This document shows positions 8,564 to 17,905 of a stretch of DNA of 64,000 nucleotides, piece after piece. The stretch covers positions 62,001-126,000 of the forward strand of contig JAVBKT010000003.1 of NCBI GenBank assembly GCA_031553915.1. The letters are read 5' to 3'. The notes below the pieces were generated by a model. That model did no database searches. It was given only the letters and a program-made list of their open reading frames with translations, and had not been told where the DNA came from. The translations under genes and the position numbers were made by a program. Numbering within the stretch: the stretch's first letter is position 1; each line of letters starts with the position of its first letter. This DNA comes from HGM13862 sp031553915. Lineage in GTDB: Bacteria > Bacillota > Dehalobacteriia > UBA4068.

Positions 8564-11500
8564 TCAGCTGCTCTCAACAAAAGAACCCAAATCCAACATC
8601 ACCAGGGCGCTCTCCTTGCTTTTGCTGCCCAGCAAACGAGCAAGCGCCTCAGCATAATATTTGAGCTGCCCACCGTAAATATCCAGCAACTGTTCATCTG
8701 TTTTTCCGTAGCCCCCTGTTTTATAGTCCAGCAGCACCCAGCCGTCCTCTTCCCAAAAGGCGGCGTCAAGCATTCCCTGCACCATAATAGGCTCGCCGAT
8801 ATCACTATCAGCAAAGTAGGTAAATTCAAATTCGCGAATCACTTTTGGCGAGGCAGCCAAACGTTGACCCAAGCTAGTGCCAAAAAATTGTGCGATTGAC
8901 GCGATATTGATCATTTCGGCCTGCTCGCGGCTCAGCTCATTATTGGCTATCAGCTGCTCCAGCTGGGCGGCTATGGTTTGTTGATCAGCGACCTTGGCCA
9001 AATCCAGCTTTTCCAAAAAGAGATGATAGGCTGTGCCGCGCAAGGCAGGGTCAAAATCTTTTGGCAATGAATTTTTCTTACCCTTTCTACTCTTGCCCAC
9101 TTTTGCCGTGGCGGTCTCTTTGATTCCTGCCCGCGATAGCTCGCTGACTGTCCATTTGGCCGGATATTCAGCAATGGCCCGGTAGGGATAGCTGTGGCAA
9201 AGAATCTGTTCCAGCTCAGCTGAGATCGGTCCATCCTGAGGCAGCGGTAAAGCTGTCATATGGCTCTCTTGCTGCATTTGGGCGATTTCCGCCATCGGGA
9301 TCAGCTTAATCTGCCAACTACCTTCGTCGGCTAAAATATTGCTCTCATCAATACCGGCAACACCTCTCAAAGCAGCGGCATCCGGATGGCGGATTAAAGC
9401 GGCGCTTAGCCAGGCCAGCGGGGTCTGAGCCTGCAGAATATATGCCGGCGGCAGCTGCATATCACTATTCGCCGCTGCATCAGCGGCAGCTGCCAGCTTT
9501 TTCTCCCAGCCGCTGGTGGCAGCGGTAATGATCAACCTCTCCTCTGCTCGGGTCATTGCCACATAATAGATACGCATCTCCTCTGCCAGAGACAATGCCC
9601 TAAGACGCGCGGCAACTGCCCGGTGGGCGATAGAGGCATGTTTTTTGCGGCTGTGACGGTCAGCTATCATCGGCCCTAGGCCGCTGTCCCGCTCCCAGAT
9701 AATATCCTTACGTTCATCCATAAAATTAAACTGGCTGGCCAGCCCGGCGACAAATACCACCGGGAACTCCAGGCCCTTGCTGCGGTGAATGCTGATAATG
9801 CGCACAGCATCCTTGGCGCCATGATTAATATTAGCGGAATAGCTGCGCAAATGGCGCTCACTGCTCTCAGATAAAAAACGGATAAAGCGGAACAAACCGG
9901 CATAATTTTGCTGTTCATATTCATAGGCAGTATTGAGCAATAAACGCAAATTAAGCTGCCGGATCGCGCCGTCCGGCATTGCCCCCACCAGCTGAAAATA
10001 GCCGTTTTCGCGATAGAGATGAGAAATCAGCTGAGAGACGCTTTTTTCTGCTGCCAGCTGCCGCCAGCCGTTCAAGCGCTGGCAAAAGTCGCGGCATTTT
10101 TGCCCCATCTCGTCCTCTGCCTGTGATGCCGCCAGCAGAGCGCTGTAAAAATCATCTCCTGCTGCTGTCAAGCGAATGGTCATCAGATCATCAACACTAA
10201 AGCTGCATAAAGGCGAACGCAACACTGCCGTCAAAGCAATATCCTGGCGCGGGTTATCAATAATTTTCAGTACAGCCAGCATCAATGATATTTCCGTTGC
10301 TGCTAAAAAGCCTTCGCCTTCCTCACAAACAGCGGGTATGCCGGCTTTTTGCAGCTCGCGCACCATCAGCGGCGCCTTGGCATGGGTAGCGCGCAGCAAT
10401 ATTGCCATATCGCTGTAGCTATAGCCCTGTTTTTTCAGCTCCAGTATGCGGGTGGCGATCAGCCTTGTTTCCGCCTCAAGAGCAGTTGGCTGCTCTGCGC
10501 TATCATCCTGATTTTTTTGCTCCATATCGATCAGGTAGAATTCCGGAGCAGGTGAGGGTGCTGTCTTTTCCGTGCGCAGTTCAGCCTCGCTATCATAGTC
10601 AATCTCCGCCACATCGGCACGCATCAACTGGCGGAAAATATAGTTCACTGCGGCGATAATCGCCGTCTCTGAGCGGTAATTGCAGTTAAGATCAATGCGC
10701 CGGCCGCCAAAACGCTCGCCATAATCATTATATTTGCTCAAAAACAGCTGCGGCTCTGCCAGGCGAAAACGGTAAATGCTCTGCTTGACATCGCCTACGG
10801 CAAAGAGATTATTATTACTGCTGAGGCGCTGCAGGATAGCCTCCTGCACCTCATTAATATCCTGATATTCATCGATGAGAATTTCCGCATAGGTCAAACG
10901 CAATTCTCGGCTGACCTGCTCATCCTCCAGCAAAGCCAGCGCGAAATGCTCCATATCAGCAAAATCAAGCCAATTGCGTTGCCTTTTTTCTTCGCTCAGC
11001 TTCTGGTCATAGCTGATTACCAGACGGGATAGGGCCTGCATCAGCGGAGCTAAGCCAACCAACTCCTCGGCTTGTTCAGCAGCTGAGCGGGCCCCGTAGC
11101 GCTGCTGCAAATCCGTAACCACTTTTTTGGCATTGCTATGCAGGGCTTTGAGCTTTTCTTTCAGCTCTTCATCAATATCCTTTGCTGCGGATAAACGGCC
11201 AAAATTAAGCAGCCGTAAATTATCAATCAAAACAGAGAGGCTGTCTGCTCTCAACACCTTAGCCATTACTGCTCGTTCATCGGCAAAAATCTGCTGCCAT
11301 TTACCGCAGCCAATTGGGCAGCTGCCTTCAGCCTGCCGAAGCATAACCATTGCCTCTGCCAATCCTTTGCGTATCTGCTTCTCCGTTTCCGCGGCAAAGG
11401 GATATTGCTCCAGCTTGTCCAGACCAAACCGCTGACAGGCTTCTTTCAGCCAGGCCCAGGGATGCGGGCGGCTGCGGCAAAAATGATGCAGGCCTAGAAC

Positions 11501-12019
11501 AATTTCCAGAAGGCCGTTATCATCCCTGTTGCCGCCATAAGCATCTGCCAGATCACGAATCATGCTCTCCGGATCGTCATAGGCCTCTTCGATGCAGCTT
11601 TGCAGCGTTTCCGCTTCCAAGAGAGCAATCTCCGCCTCTCCGGCCACCTTTAGCCCGGTATCCAGCTGCAAGCGGTAATAGTTTTTGCGCAGCAAATCCA
11701 GACAAAAGGAATGAATAGTGCTGATCTGAGCCTGCGGCAACAACCGCAGCTGGCGCTGCAAATGTTGATTATCCGGCTGTTGTTGGATCAAAGCGGATAA
11801 TGCTCTATCCAGCTTTTCTTTCATATCCGCGGCAGCCGCGTTGGTGAAGGTTAGTGCCAGAACTGACTCAATGGCGCCGCCGCTGCTGACATAATGCAGG
11901 ATGCGCTCTACCAGAACCGTGGTTTTACCACTGCCGGCCCCTGCCGCCACCAGCAGGTTTTCACCGCGGGAATAAATAGCATCTCTTTGCGCGGAAGAAA
12001 AATTAAAACTCGGTTTCAT
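8564..12019 (-). CDS. addA: ATP-dependent helicase/nuclease subunit A
   Basis: 1151 residues, a normal AddA length. AddAB is the Firmicutes counterpart of RecBCD and processes double-strand breaks for recombination. UvrD-type helicase motifs are visible: Q-motif FSSAQRDAIYSRGENLLVAA, Walker A AGAGSGKTTVLVERI, motif II LIDEYQDINEVQ, motif IV-VI segments ISIHRSKGLEFPVVFVAG and YVAMTRAEERLII. The RecB-type nuclease domain at the C-terminus keeps GMLDAAF and LLDYKTGG, the catalytic Asp/Asp-Lys set. Start at 12019 follows GGGGGAG; the 12040 start is 21 bases longer without a site. It overlaps the end of addB by 17 bp, so the two are coupled. A double-strand break enzyme and an iron-sulfur partner encoded in one operon is the expected arrangement. 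Confidence 0.95.
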   Translation of the reverse strand: MKPSFNFSSAQRDAIYSRGENLLVAAGAGSGKTTVLVERILHYVSSGGAIESVLALTFTNAAAADMKEKLDRALSALIQQQPDNQHLQRQLRLLPQAQISTIHSFCLDLLRKNYYRLQLDTGLKVAGEAEIALLEAETLQSCIEEAYDDPESMIRDLADAYGGNRDDNGLLEIVLGLHHFCRSRPHPWAWLKEACQRFGLDKLEQYPFAAETEKQIRKGLAEAMVMLRQAEGSCPIGCGKWQQIFADERAVMAKVLRADSLSVLIDNLRLLNFGRLSAAKDIDEELKEKLKALHSNAKKVVTDLQQRYGARSAAEQAEELVGLAPLMQALSRLVISYDQKLSEEKRQRNWLDFADMEHFALALLEDEQVSRELRLTYAEILIDEYQDINEVQEAILQRLSSNNNLFAVGDVKQSIYRFRLAEPQLFLSKYNDYGERFGGRRIDLNCNYRSETAIIAAVNYIFRQLMRADVAEIDYDSEAELRTEKTAPSPAPEFYLIDMEQKNQDDSAEQPTALEAETRLIATRILELKKQGYSYSDMAILLRATHAKAPLMVRELQKAGIPAVCEEGEGFLAATEISLMLAVLKIIDNPRQDIALTAVLRSPLCSFSVDDLMTIRLTAAGDDFYSALLAASQAEDEMGQKCRDFCQRLNGWRQLAAEKSVSQLISHLYRENGYFQLVGAMPDGAIRQLNLRLLLNTAYEYEQQNYAGLFRFIRFLSESSERHLRSYSANINHGAKDAVRIISIHRSKGLEFPVVFVAGLASQFNFMDERKDIIWERDSGLGPMIADRHSRKKHASIAHRAVAARLRALSLAEEMRIYYVAMTRAEERLIITAATSGWEKKLAAAADAAANSDMQLPPAYILQAQTPLAWLSAALIRHPDAAALRGVAGIDESNILADEGSWQIKLIPMAEIAQMQQESHMTALPLPQDGPISAELEQILCHSYPYRAIAEYPAKWTVSELSRAGIKETATAKVGKSRKGKKNSLPKDFDPALRGTAYHLFLEKLDLAKVADQQTIAAQLEQLIANNELSREQAEMINIASIAQFFGTSLGQRLAASPKVIREFEFTYFADSDIGEPIMVQGMLDAAFWEEDGWVLLDYKTGGYGKTDEQLLDIYGGQLKYYAEALARLLGSKSKESALVMLDLGSFVESS

Positions 12020-15000
12020 AAATTTCTCCCCCTTCCGCATTATTGCTTTCAGTGCTATTGCTCGCAGGCTTTTTCAGTTCTTTTTTCCGCGCTGCGGCCA
12101 TTTGGCAATCAAAACCGCATACCGCACTATAATCACAATAGGCGCAAGCGTCAAAATCCCCGTCCCTAAGAGGAGAAACAGCGATCAGTCCGTCCAGCAT
12201 TTGCCCTGCTGTTTCACTGATCACATCAAGAAGATTGTCACGCAAGCCCGGCATTTGCTCAGGATCCAGCCCTTTGGGGCGGGAATAGAGGCCCTTTTTG
12301 CCCAATCCGGCAGGGATCAAGTCGGAGAGGCCGTCAATCTCTTTATCCGCCAGCAAAATTGCTTCCTCGTCGCGTACAGTTAAGCCGCTCAGCTTCAGCC
12401 CGACCACTTCGTTGTCATCACTATCACTGTTAGCCAAGGCGTCACTGACGCGCGCATAATAAATGCCTGCCGGATGAGCGGCGTCCGGGCTGAAAACGTC
12501 GGCGTTTTCCAGCACCACTTGAAGATATACCAATAATTGCAGCTGCAAGCCGGCGAGAATATCCTCCTCGCGCAGGCTGATTTCGCCACTTTTATAGTCA
12601 ATAATGCGAAAATAGCTTTTGCTGCCGTCAGCTGATTTGGCCATATCCACACGGTCAATGCGCCCCACCAGCTCCAAAACTTTGTTATCCGGCAGGCTGA
12701 TTTTGAAAGCAGGCAGGCTGCCCGGTTCATTGCTGCCAAAGGGCAGCTCCCAGGCTACCGGAACAAAATCCCCCTTTTTGGCATGTTCAGTGAGCAGCAG
12801 CACCGAGCTGACCAAAGCGCCCTTGATCCGTTCGGCAAGATAAAGATAGCGGCTGGAAGAACGCAAAATACCCGCCAAAAGCTGCGGCAAATACTTCTGC
12901 AAGGATTGCTCCACTAAAGCTTCCGCCGCCGCTGCGTCAATATCAGCCCAACTCAGCCTTTGCTCCCGCATATGGCTGCCGATATCCGCCAGCACCTGAT
13001 GATAGAGCTCCCCGCGCGAGGCAGGGTCCAGCTGATAGCTTTTTCTCTTATGTAGTTTCAGCCCATGGCCAGCAAAGTAAGCAAAGGGGCACATGCGGTA
13101 TTTTTCCAAACGCGAAACAGAGCTCCTGATCGTGCCGCCGTAGAGCTTTTGCAATGTCTTGGCGCTGAGCCGCTCTGTCTGCGGCTGATAATTAAGCCCT
13201 TTTTGCAGCTTATCCAGCTGCTCCTGATATTGCGGACGCTGCTGATAAAAGCTATAAACGCTATACCAAAAGGCGTCGATATCCTCACCACCCTGGCTGC
13301 GGCCCATTTGCCAGGCAGTCTCAGCCAAATCCAGCTCCCCGCCCAGCAGATGCTTTTGATCGATTATGTTCAAATCAGTCACCATTAGCTGCGGGAACAG
13401 AGCTTGCATCCTTCTGATCAGCGAAGACGGTTTCATCGCCTTGCCCTGCATATCCTGAGCGCTGTAGCTAAGATAGAGCCTCTCGCCGCTGCGGGTCAGC
13501 GCAATATAGGCGAGATAATCCTCTTGCAGCTGGCGGTTAATGCTGTCTATGGCCAGCGAAGCGCCGCAAGCGCGCAAACTGCGCCTATCCTCATCAGTGA
13601 ACAGCCCGTCCATGACAATTTTGCGCGGCAAGATGCCGTCATTGACTGTTGGCACAAAGGCTGCCTGCAATTCCGCATTGCGGCTGCGCTCCAAGGAAGA
13701 AATAAACACCTGATCCAAACCTGGCGGTATAGTGGAAACGGTCATGCCCATCAACGCAGTATCATATAGACGCAGCAGCTGATTGGCCGGAAAAGTTTCT
13801 GCACCGAGCAATAAGGTCGCCTCAGTAAAAAAGGCCATCAGCTTGTCCCAAACCTGGCCGTGCTGGGCCGCTTCTGCGCCACGCCCTTCTTCCCTGGCTG
13901 TCTCGGCCCACAGCTCAACCTTTTCTTTGATCGCAAAATCAGCCAAAAATTGCAGCAACGCTGCGTTAACCTCAGCTACTGTGCTGGGCTTGTTCAGCCT
14001 TTTCAGCAGCTTGATCAGCGGCGCGGTGATTCTTTGACGCAGCTCTTCCATCTGAATAACAAGGCTGGGGTCCTCATCATCATAGAGCGGAAAATCCCAG
14101 GGCTTTTCGCTCAAAAAGTGCCAGAACTTGAGCCCGTGCGCCAGAGCATAATTATCAAAAATATCAATTTCTTCTTGGCTAAACGGCAAAAGCGCATTTT
14201 TACACAAACGCATTATATGCTCATATTTGGAACGATAAGCCCAGTTTTCCAAAACAGCGCGCACCAAATCAAACAAAGGATGCAATAGCAGCGGTTTTTT
14301 GGCGTCAATAAAATAGGGGATATCCATCTGCGCAAAAATTTCGCTGAGCAGCGGCTCATAGCTATCCGTATCGCGGGTGATTACACTGATTTCCCGATAG
14401 CGCAGCCCCTCTTCTCTGGTCAAGCGCATAATTTCCCGCCCAATGGCCTCTATTTCCGCGCGCGGGTTAGCAGCGCAGCCCAGGTGAACAGAGTGCGGCT
14501 CTGCGCTAAACGGCTGCTGCCTTCTGCCGGCAAAGGCTGCCTCCACCGCAGCCAGCTCGCTGTTATGACTAAACCGTCCCGGTTCTCCCCTAAGCAATAG
14601 CGGCTCAGAGACAGCCATCCTTTGCTTTGCTGCCAGCTCGCTTAGCTGCTGCCAGGTATGCAGCGCCGTCTGAAAAAGCGGCTCTTGCAGCGGCTGGCCG
14701 ATCAGCGCGCGATCAATTGGCAGGGCAATGGTAATATTTCTGCTAGCATCACTAAACAGCGCAGCTAAAACTATTTGCTCGCTGGGTGTAAATTCCAGAT
14801 AGCCATCAATAAAAAGATCGTTGATCGGCAAAAAGCCTTCCTCAATGCTCTCGGCCAAAAAAGCCATATTTTCCGCATAGCTACCGTAATTATCCTGTTG
14901 GGCAGCCTGATAATTTTGATAGATCAGCGCTATTTCCTGCAAACGCCGCACCTGAAGAGTGTCGCCGTTTTGGGCGCATAGTTTGCTGATGGCCGCAATT

Positions 15001-15419
15001 AGGGCTGCAGGGCTGATATCGTAGGTCGCCAGCTCTTCCGCTGCCTTAACCACATAGACGGCAAAACCGGCGCCGGTGGACGCGGCAGCATAAATCTCCA
15101 GCTGATCTTTTAGCGTATTAATTATCCTCCCGGCCAGCAACAGCTTGCCAGCCTCTGAAAGCTGCTCCTTTGGCTCAAGACGCCGGGCGCGGTAGGCATA
15201 ATGAATCAAGCGGCCAAAACTGGTCACCCTGGCGCGGCAAAATCCGCCGCCCTTGGTCATTCCAGCTAAGAGCCGCTCATGAATAAAGGTTGCCTGCTCC
15301 GGCAAGATAAAATAACTATGTTCCCCCAGCGGGTCCGCCGTCTCCAGCCGGGAAAGCTGAGTAAGACAGTGATGGGTTTTACCGCCGCCCGCCGGGGCTA
15401 AAACAAAACGAAGGGGCAT
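12003..15419 (-). CDS. addB: ATP-dependent helicase/nuclease subunit B
   Basis: 1138 residues. The N-terminus has the AddB nucleotide loop APAGGGKTHHC. The C-terminal nuclease shows VGRIDRVDM and IIDYKSGE, the catalytic acidic/Lys set, bracketed by the four cysteines of the AddB 4Fe-4S cluster: one in YRMCPFAYF and three in CAYCDYSAVCGFDCQ. The central helicase fold is degenerate, as usual for AddB, which scans for Chi. GAGGAG precedes the ATG. Order addB then addA on one strand matches Bacillus. The 88 bp upstream of addB, before mutS2 ends, hold a degenerate copy of the repeat described at 60871. Confidence 0.95.
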   Translation of the reverse strand: MPLRFVLAPAGGGKTHHCLTQLSRLETADPLGEHSYFILPEQATFIHERLLAGMTKGGGFCRARVTSFGRLIHYAYRARRLEPKEQLSEAGKLLLAGRIINTLKDQLEIYAAASTGAGFAVYVVKAAEELATYDISPAALIAAISKLCAQNGDTLQVRRLQEIALIYQNYQAAQQDNYGSYAENMAFLAESIEEGFLPINDLFIDGYLEFTPSEQIVLAALFSDASRNITIALPIDRALIGQPLQEPLFQTALHTWQQLSELAAKQRMAVSEPLLLRGEPGRFSHNSELAAVEAAFAGRRQQPFSAEPHSVHLGCAANPRAEIEAIGREIMRLTREEGLRYREISVITRDTDSYEPLLSEIFAQMDIPYFIDAKKPLLLHPLFDLVRAVLENWAYRSKYEHIMRLCKNALLPFSQEEIDIFDNYALAHGLKFWHFLSEKPWDFPLYDDEDPSLVIQMEELRQRITAPLIKLLKRLNKPSTVAEVNAALLQFLADFAIKEKVELWAETAREEGRGAEAAQHGQVWDKLMAFFTEATLLLGAETFPANQLLRLYDTALMGMTVSTIPPGLDQVFISSLERSRNAELQAAFVPTVNDGILPRKIVMDGLFTDEDRRSLRACGASLAIDSINRQLQEDYLAYIALTRSGERLYLSYSAQDMQGKAMKPSSLIRRMQALFPQLMVTDLNIIDQKHLLGGELDLAETAWQMGRSQGGEDIDAFWYSVYSFYQQRPQYQEQLDKLQKGLNYQPQTERLSAKTLQKLYGGTIRSSVSRLEKYRMCPFAYFAGHGLKLHKRKSYQLDPASRGELYHQVLADIGSHMREQRLSWADIDAAAAEALVEQSLQKYLPQLLAGILRSSSRYLYLAERIKGALVSSVLLLTEHAKKGDFVPVAWELPFGSNEPGSLPAFKISLPDNKVLELVGRIDRVDMAKSADGSKSYFRIIDYKSGEISLREEDILAGLQLQLLVYLQVVLENADVFSPDAAHPAGIYYARVSDALANSDSDDNEVVGLKLSGLTVRDEEAILLADKEIDGLSDLIPAGLGKKGLYSRPKGLDPEQMPGLRDNLLDVISETAGQMLDGLIAVSPLRDGDFDACAYCDYSAVCGFDCQMAAARKKELKKPASNSTESNNAEGGEIYETEF

Positions 15420-15462
15420 AACTTCTCCTCTTAGTCACAGAGATACATTAGCTGCTCATCGG

Positions 15463-15483
15463 TCTACATGGCCTTTGCTCCGA
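15463..15483 (+). repeat. Degenerate fragment of the 56-bp hairpin unit
   Basis: TGGCCTTTGCTCCG at 15469-15482 is identical to the core of the 56-bp units at 55633, 55722, 56012 and 60871, and CTAC just upstream also matches. The rest of the unit is not recognisable. It lies in the only gap (88 bp) between addB and mutS2. Confidence 0.5.
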
Positions 15484-15507
15484 CGGTTCGGCCACCTTAT
15501 GACCTGC

Positions 15508-17877
15508 TCACTGGTTCAGTTCGACAATCGTCACGCCCAAACCACCCTCAAAAGCATCGCCCTGCCGGGCATTTTTGACCAAGCGGTGGTTTCTCAGGTA
15601 TTCCTGCACAAATTTTCGCAGCGCACCAGTGCCGCGGCCATGATTGATTTCCACTCTTTTGAGCCCGGCCAAAAAGGCATCATCAATATATTTATCCAGT
15701 ATCGGCAAAGCCTCCATCGTATCCAGACCGTGCAGATCAAGCGATGCTTCTATTGTAGCAGCTTTTTTGACGCCGATTGTGCCGGAATTATGGCCGCGAT
15801 GAGCGCTATATTTGCTTTTTTGGGATTCGTCCGCCATCCGTAAATCGCTCAGCCTGGCTTTGAGCTTGATCACGCCTACTTCAATAAAGACATCACCCTC
15901 GCTATCCGGGTTGGAGACGACATAGCCATACTGGTTCAACTTGGGTAAATGCACATAATCCCCTTTGGCCACGCTTTTGGGTATCGTTCCCTCAAACACC
16001 GGCTCGGGGATTTCCTCTTCTAATTGTTCCCGCCAGTCTTTGAGCTTTTTCTGTGTCTCCTGCCAAACCCGCTGGGCGGATTTTTTCTCTTCCAGCTGCT
16101 GTTGCTGCTCGCTGAAAAGCTCTTTGCTCTTGGCCATGGTCTCATCAATAATAGCCTGCGCCGCCAAATTGGCCTTGCGGATAATTTCGCTTTTGCTTTC
16201 TTCCAGCTTTTGCTCCTGACGCCGCAAATAATCCTCTTTGGTTCTGGCGTAAACTTCTGCCTTTTCAACCTTTTCCCGCATCAGCTCAATCTCGCGCCTG
16301 CTGTCTTCCAGCCCGGCCAGCATCGCGGTTACTGCCACATCCTCGCTGGAGAGGCCGGCTTCTGCCTCGGCAATAATTTCGTCCGGCAAGCCCAGCTTGC
16401 GGCTGATCTCAAAGGCATTGCTCTTGCCCGGAGTGCCGATGGTTAAATGAAAGGTCGGCGAAAGGCTTTCCACATCAAACTCCATACTGGCATTGACAAA
16501 ACCCGGAGTATTGAAGGCAAAGGCTTTCAATTCACTATAATGAGTGGTGGCGATAATTTTGGCTGCTTTGTTTTTGAGATAGTTCAAAATGGCCATAGCC
16601 AGGGCTGCACCCTCAGTCGGGTCTGTCCCTGCTCCCAGTTCATCTAAAAGCACCAGACTCCGTTCGTCCGCCGCCGCTAAAATGCTGACAATATTGGTCA
16701 TATGCGAGCTGAAGGTGGAGAGACTTTGCTCAATGCTCTGCTCATCGCCGATATCGGCAAAAACAGCATTGTAGCAGCCAATTTCGCTGCCGCTTTCCGC
16801 CGGAATATGCAGGCCGGCCAGGGCCATGCAGGTCAGCAGCCCCACTGTTTTCAAGGTCACAGTTTTGCCGCCGGTATTCGGCCCGGTAATCAGCATGGCA
16901 GTTTTGTCCCGATCCAAGCGCATGTCTATCGGCACCACCTGGGCGGCGGCAATCAAAGGGTGACGCGCTTTTTTCAAGTTGAAGCGCCCCTGCTCATTAA
17001 TTTTGGGGATCACCGCATCCATTTCCAAGCTCAGCTTGCCTTTGGCAAAAATAAAATCCAGCTGCGCCAGCAGAGCCAGATTGGCCTTCAATTCCCCGGC
17101 AAAGCTGGAGATTACCATAGACAAAGCGCGCAGAATAGCGGCAATCTCTTCTTCTTCCTCGCGGCGCAAAATCGCCAACTCATTATTCAGCTCCAAAACC
17201 GCTAAAGGCTCAATAAAAACTGTCGCGCCGGAGCTGCTCATATCATGGGCAATGCCGGAAATTTGACCGCGGTATTCCTGCCGCACCGGCACCACATAGC
17301 GGTTCTCGCGAATAGTCACAATCGGGTCTTGCAGATATTTGACAGTATTAGGGTTTTTGATAATACTATCCAGCCGCTCTTTGATTCGCTCTGCTTTATC
17401 CTTATTTTTGCGCCTGATGCCAGCCAATCGCTCTGATGCCTGATCATTAATGGTCATATCCGGCGCAATCGCTTTTTCCACGGCGCTCTCAATTGTTTTC
17501 AAAATGGTTAGCGATTTTCCCAGGTTTTGCACAATCGGGTAGCTGCCTTTTAAATCGCTAAAAAAGGATTTGCTTAGACGCGCGGCACGGCAGAGGCTGG
17601 CGATATTCACCAGCGGCTCCGGCTCGAGAATACCGCCGATCTCCAACTGATGCAAAGCAGCCCGGATATCCCACAGCCCGCCCAAGCTAAACAAGGGGTT
17701 CTGGTTGAGAATCACCCTCGCTTCTTCCGTTTCGCTCAAAAGCTGCTGCGCCTGATAGGCGTTGTCTGTCGGCAGCAGGCTCTGCGCTAAATCACGGCTG
17801 ACACCAAAAGAACAATAAGCAGCCAGCCGTTCGATAATCACATTATATTCCAGTTTATTTAAAGCTTTGGCATTCAT
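15508..17877 (-). CDS. mutS2: MutS2 ATPase/endonuclease
   Basis: 789 residues, the usual MutS2 length. Start at 17877 was chosen over the longer 17979 reading because the protein then begins with the family sequence NAKALNKLEYNVIIERL. It lacks the mismatch-recognition domain of MutS. The ATPase has Walker A TGPNTGGKTVTLKT, the DIGDEQSIEQSLSTFSSHM segment, Walker B LVLLDELGAGTDPTEG and TTHYSELKAFA. A long charged coiled coil (residues ~510-620) precedes a KOW-like stretch and the C-terminal Smr nuclease domain (ASLDLHGLDTMEAL, VEINHGRGTGALR). Known roles are suppression of recombination and rescue of collided ribosomes. Its gene follows the U32 gene by 28 bp in one operon. Confidence 0.95.
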   Translation of the reverse strand: MNAKALNKLEYNVIIERLAAYCSFGVSRDLAQSLLPTDNAYQAQQLLSETEEARVILNQNPLFSLGGLWDIRAALHQLEIGGILEPEPLVNIASLCRAARLSKSFFSDLKGSYPIVQNLGKSLTILKTIESAVEKAIAPDMTINDQASERLAGIRRKNKDKAERIKERLDSIIKNPNTVKYLQDPIVTIRENRYVVPVRQEYRGQISGIAHDMSSSGATVFIEPLAVLELNNELAILRREEEEEIAAILRALSMVISSFAGELKANLALLAQLDFIFAKGKLSLEMDAVIPKINEQGRFNLKKARHPLIAAAQVVPIDMRLDRDKTAMLITGPNTGGKTVTLKTVGLLTCMALAGLHIPAESGSEIGCYNAVFADIGDEQSIEQSLSTFSSHMTNIVSILAAADERSLVLLDELGAGTDPTEGAALAMAILNYLKNKAAKIIATTHYSELKAFAFNTPGFVNASMEFDVESLSPTFHLTIGTPGKSNAFEISRKLGLPDEIIAEAEAGLSSEDVAVTAMLAGLEDSRREIELMREKVEKAEVYARTKEDYLRRQEQKLEESKSEIIRKANLAAQAIIDETMAKSKELFSEQQQQLEEKKSAQRVWQETQKKLKDWREQLEEEIPEPVFEGTIPKSVAKGDYVHLPKLNQYGYVVSNPDSEGDVFIEVGVIKLKARLSDLRMADESQKSKYSAHRGHNSGTIGVKKAATIEASLDLHGLDTMEALPILDKYIDDAFLAGLKRVEINHGRGTGALRKFVQEYLRNHRLVKNARQGDAFEGGLGVTIVELNQ

Positions 17878-17905
17878 TGCTTCTTCCTCAAACAAATTTT
17901 GGCTT

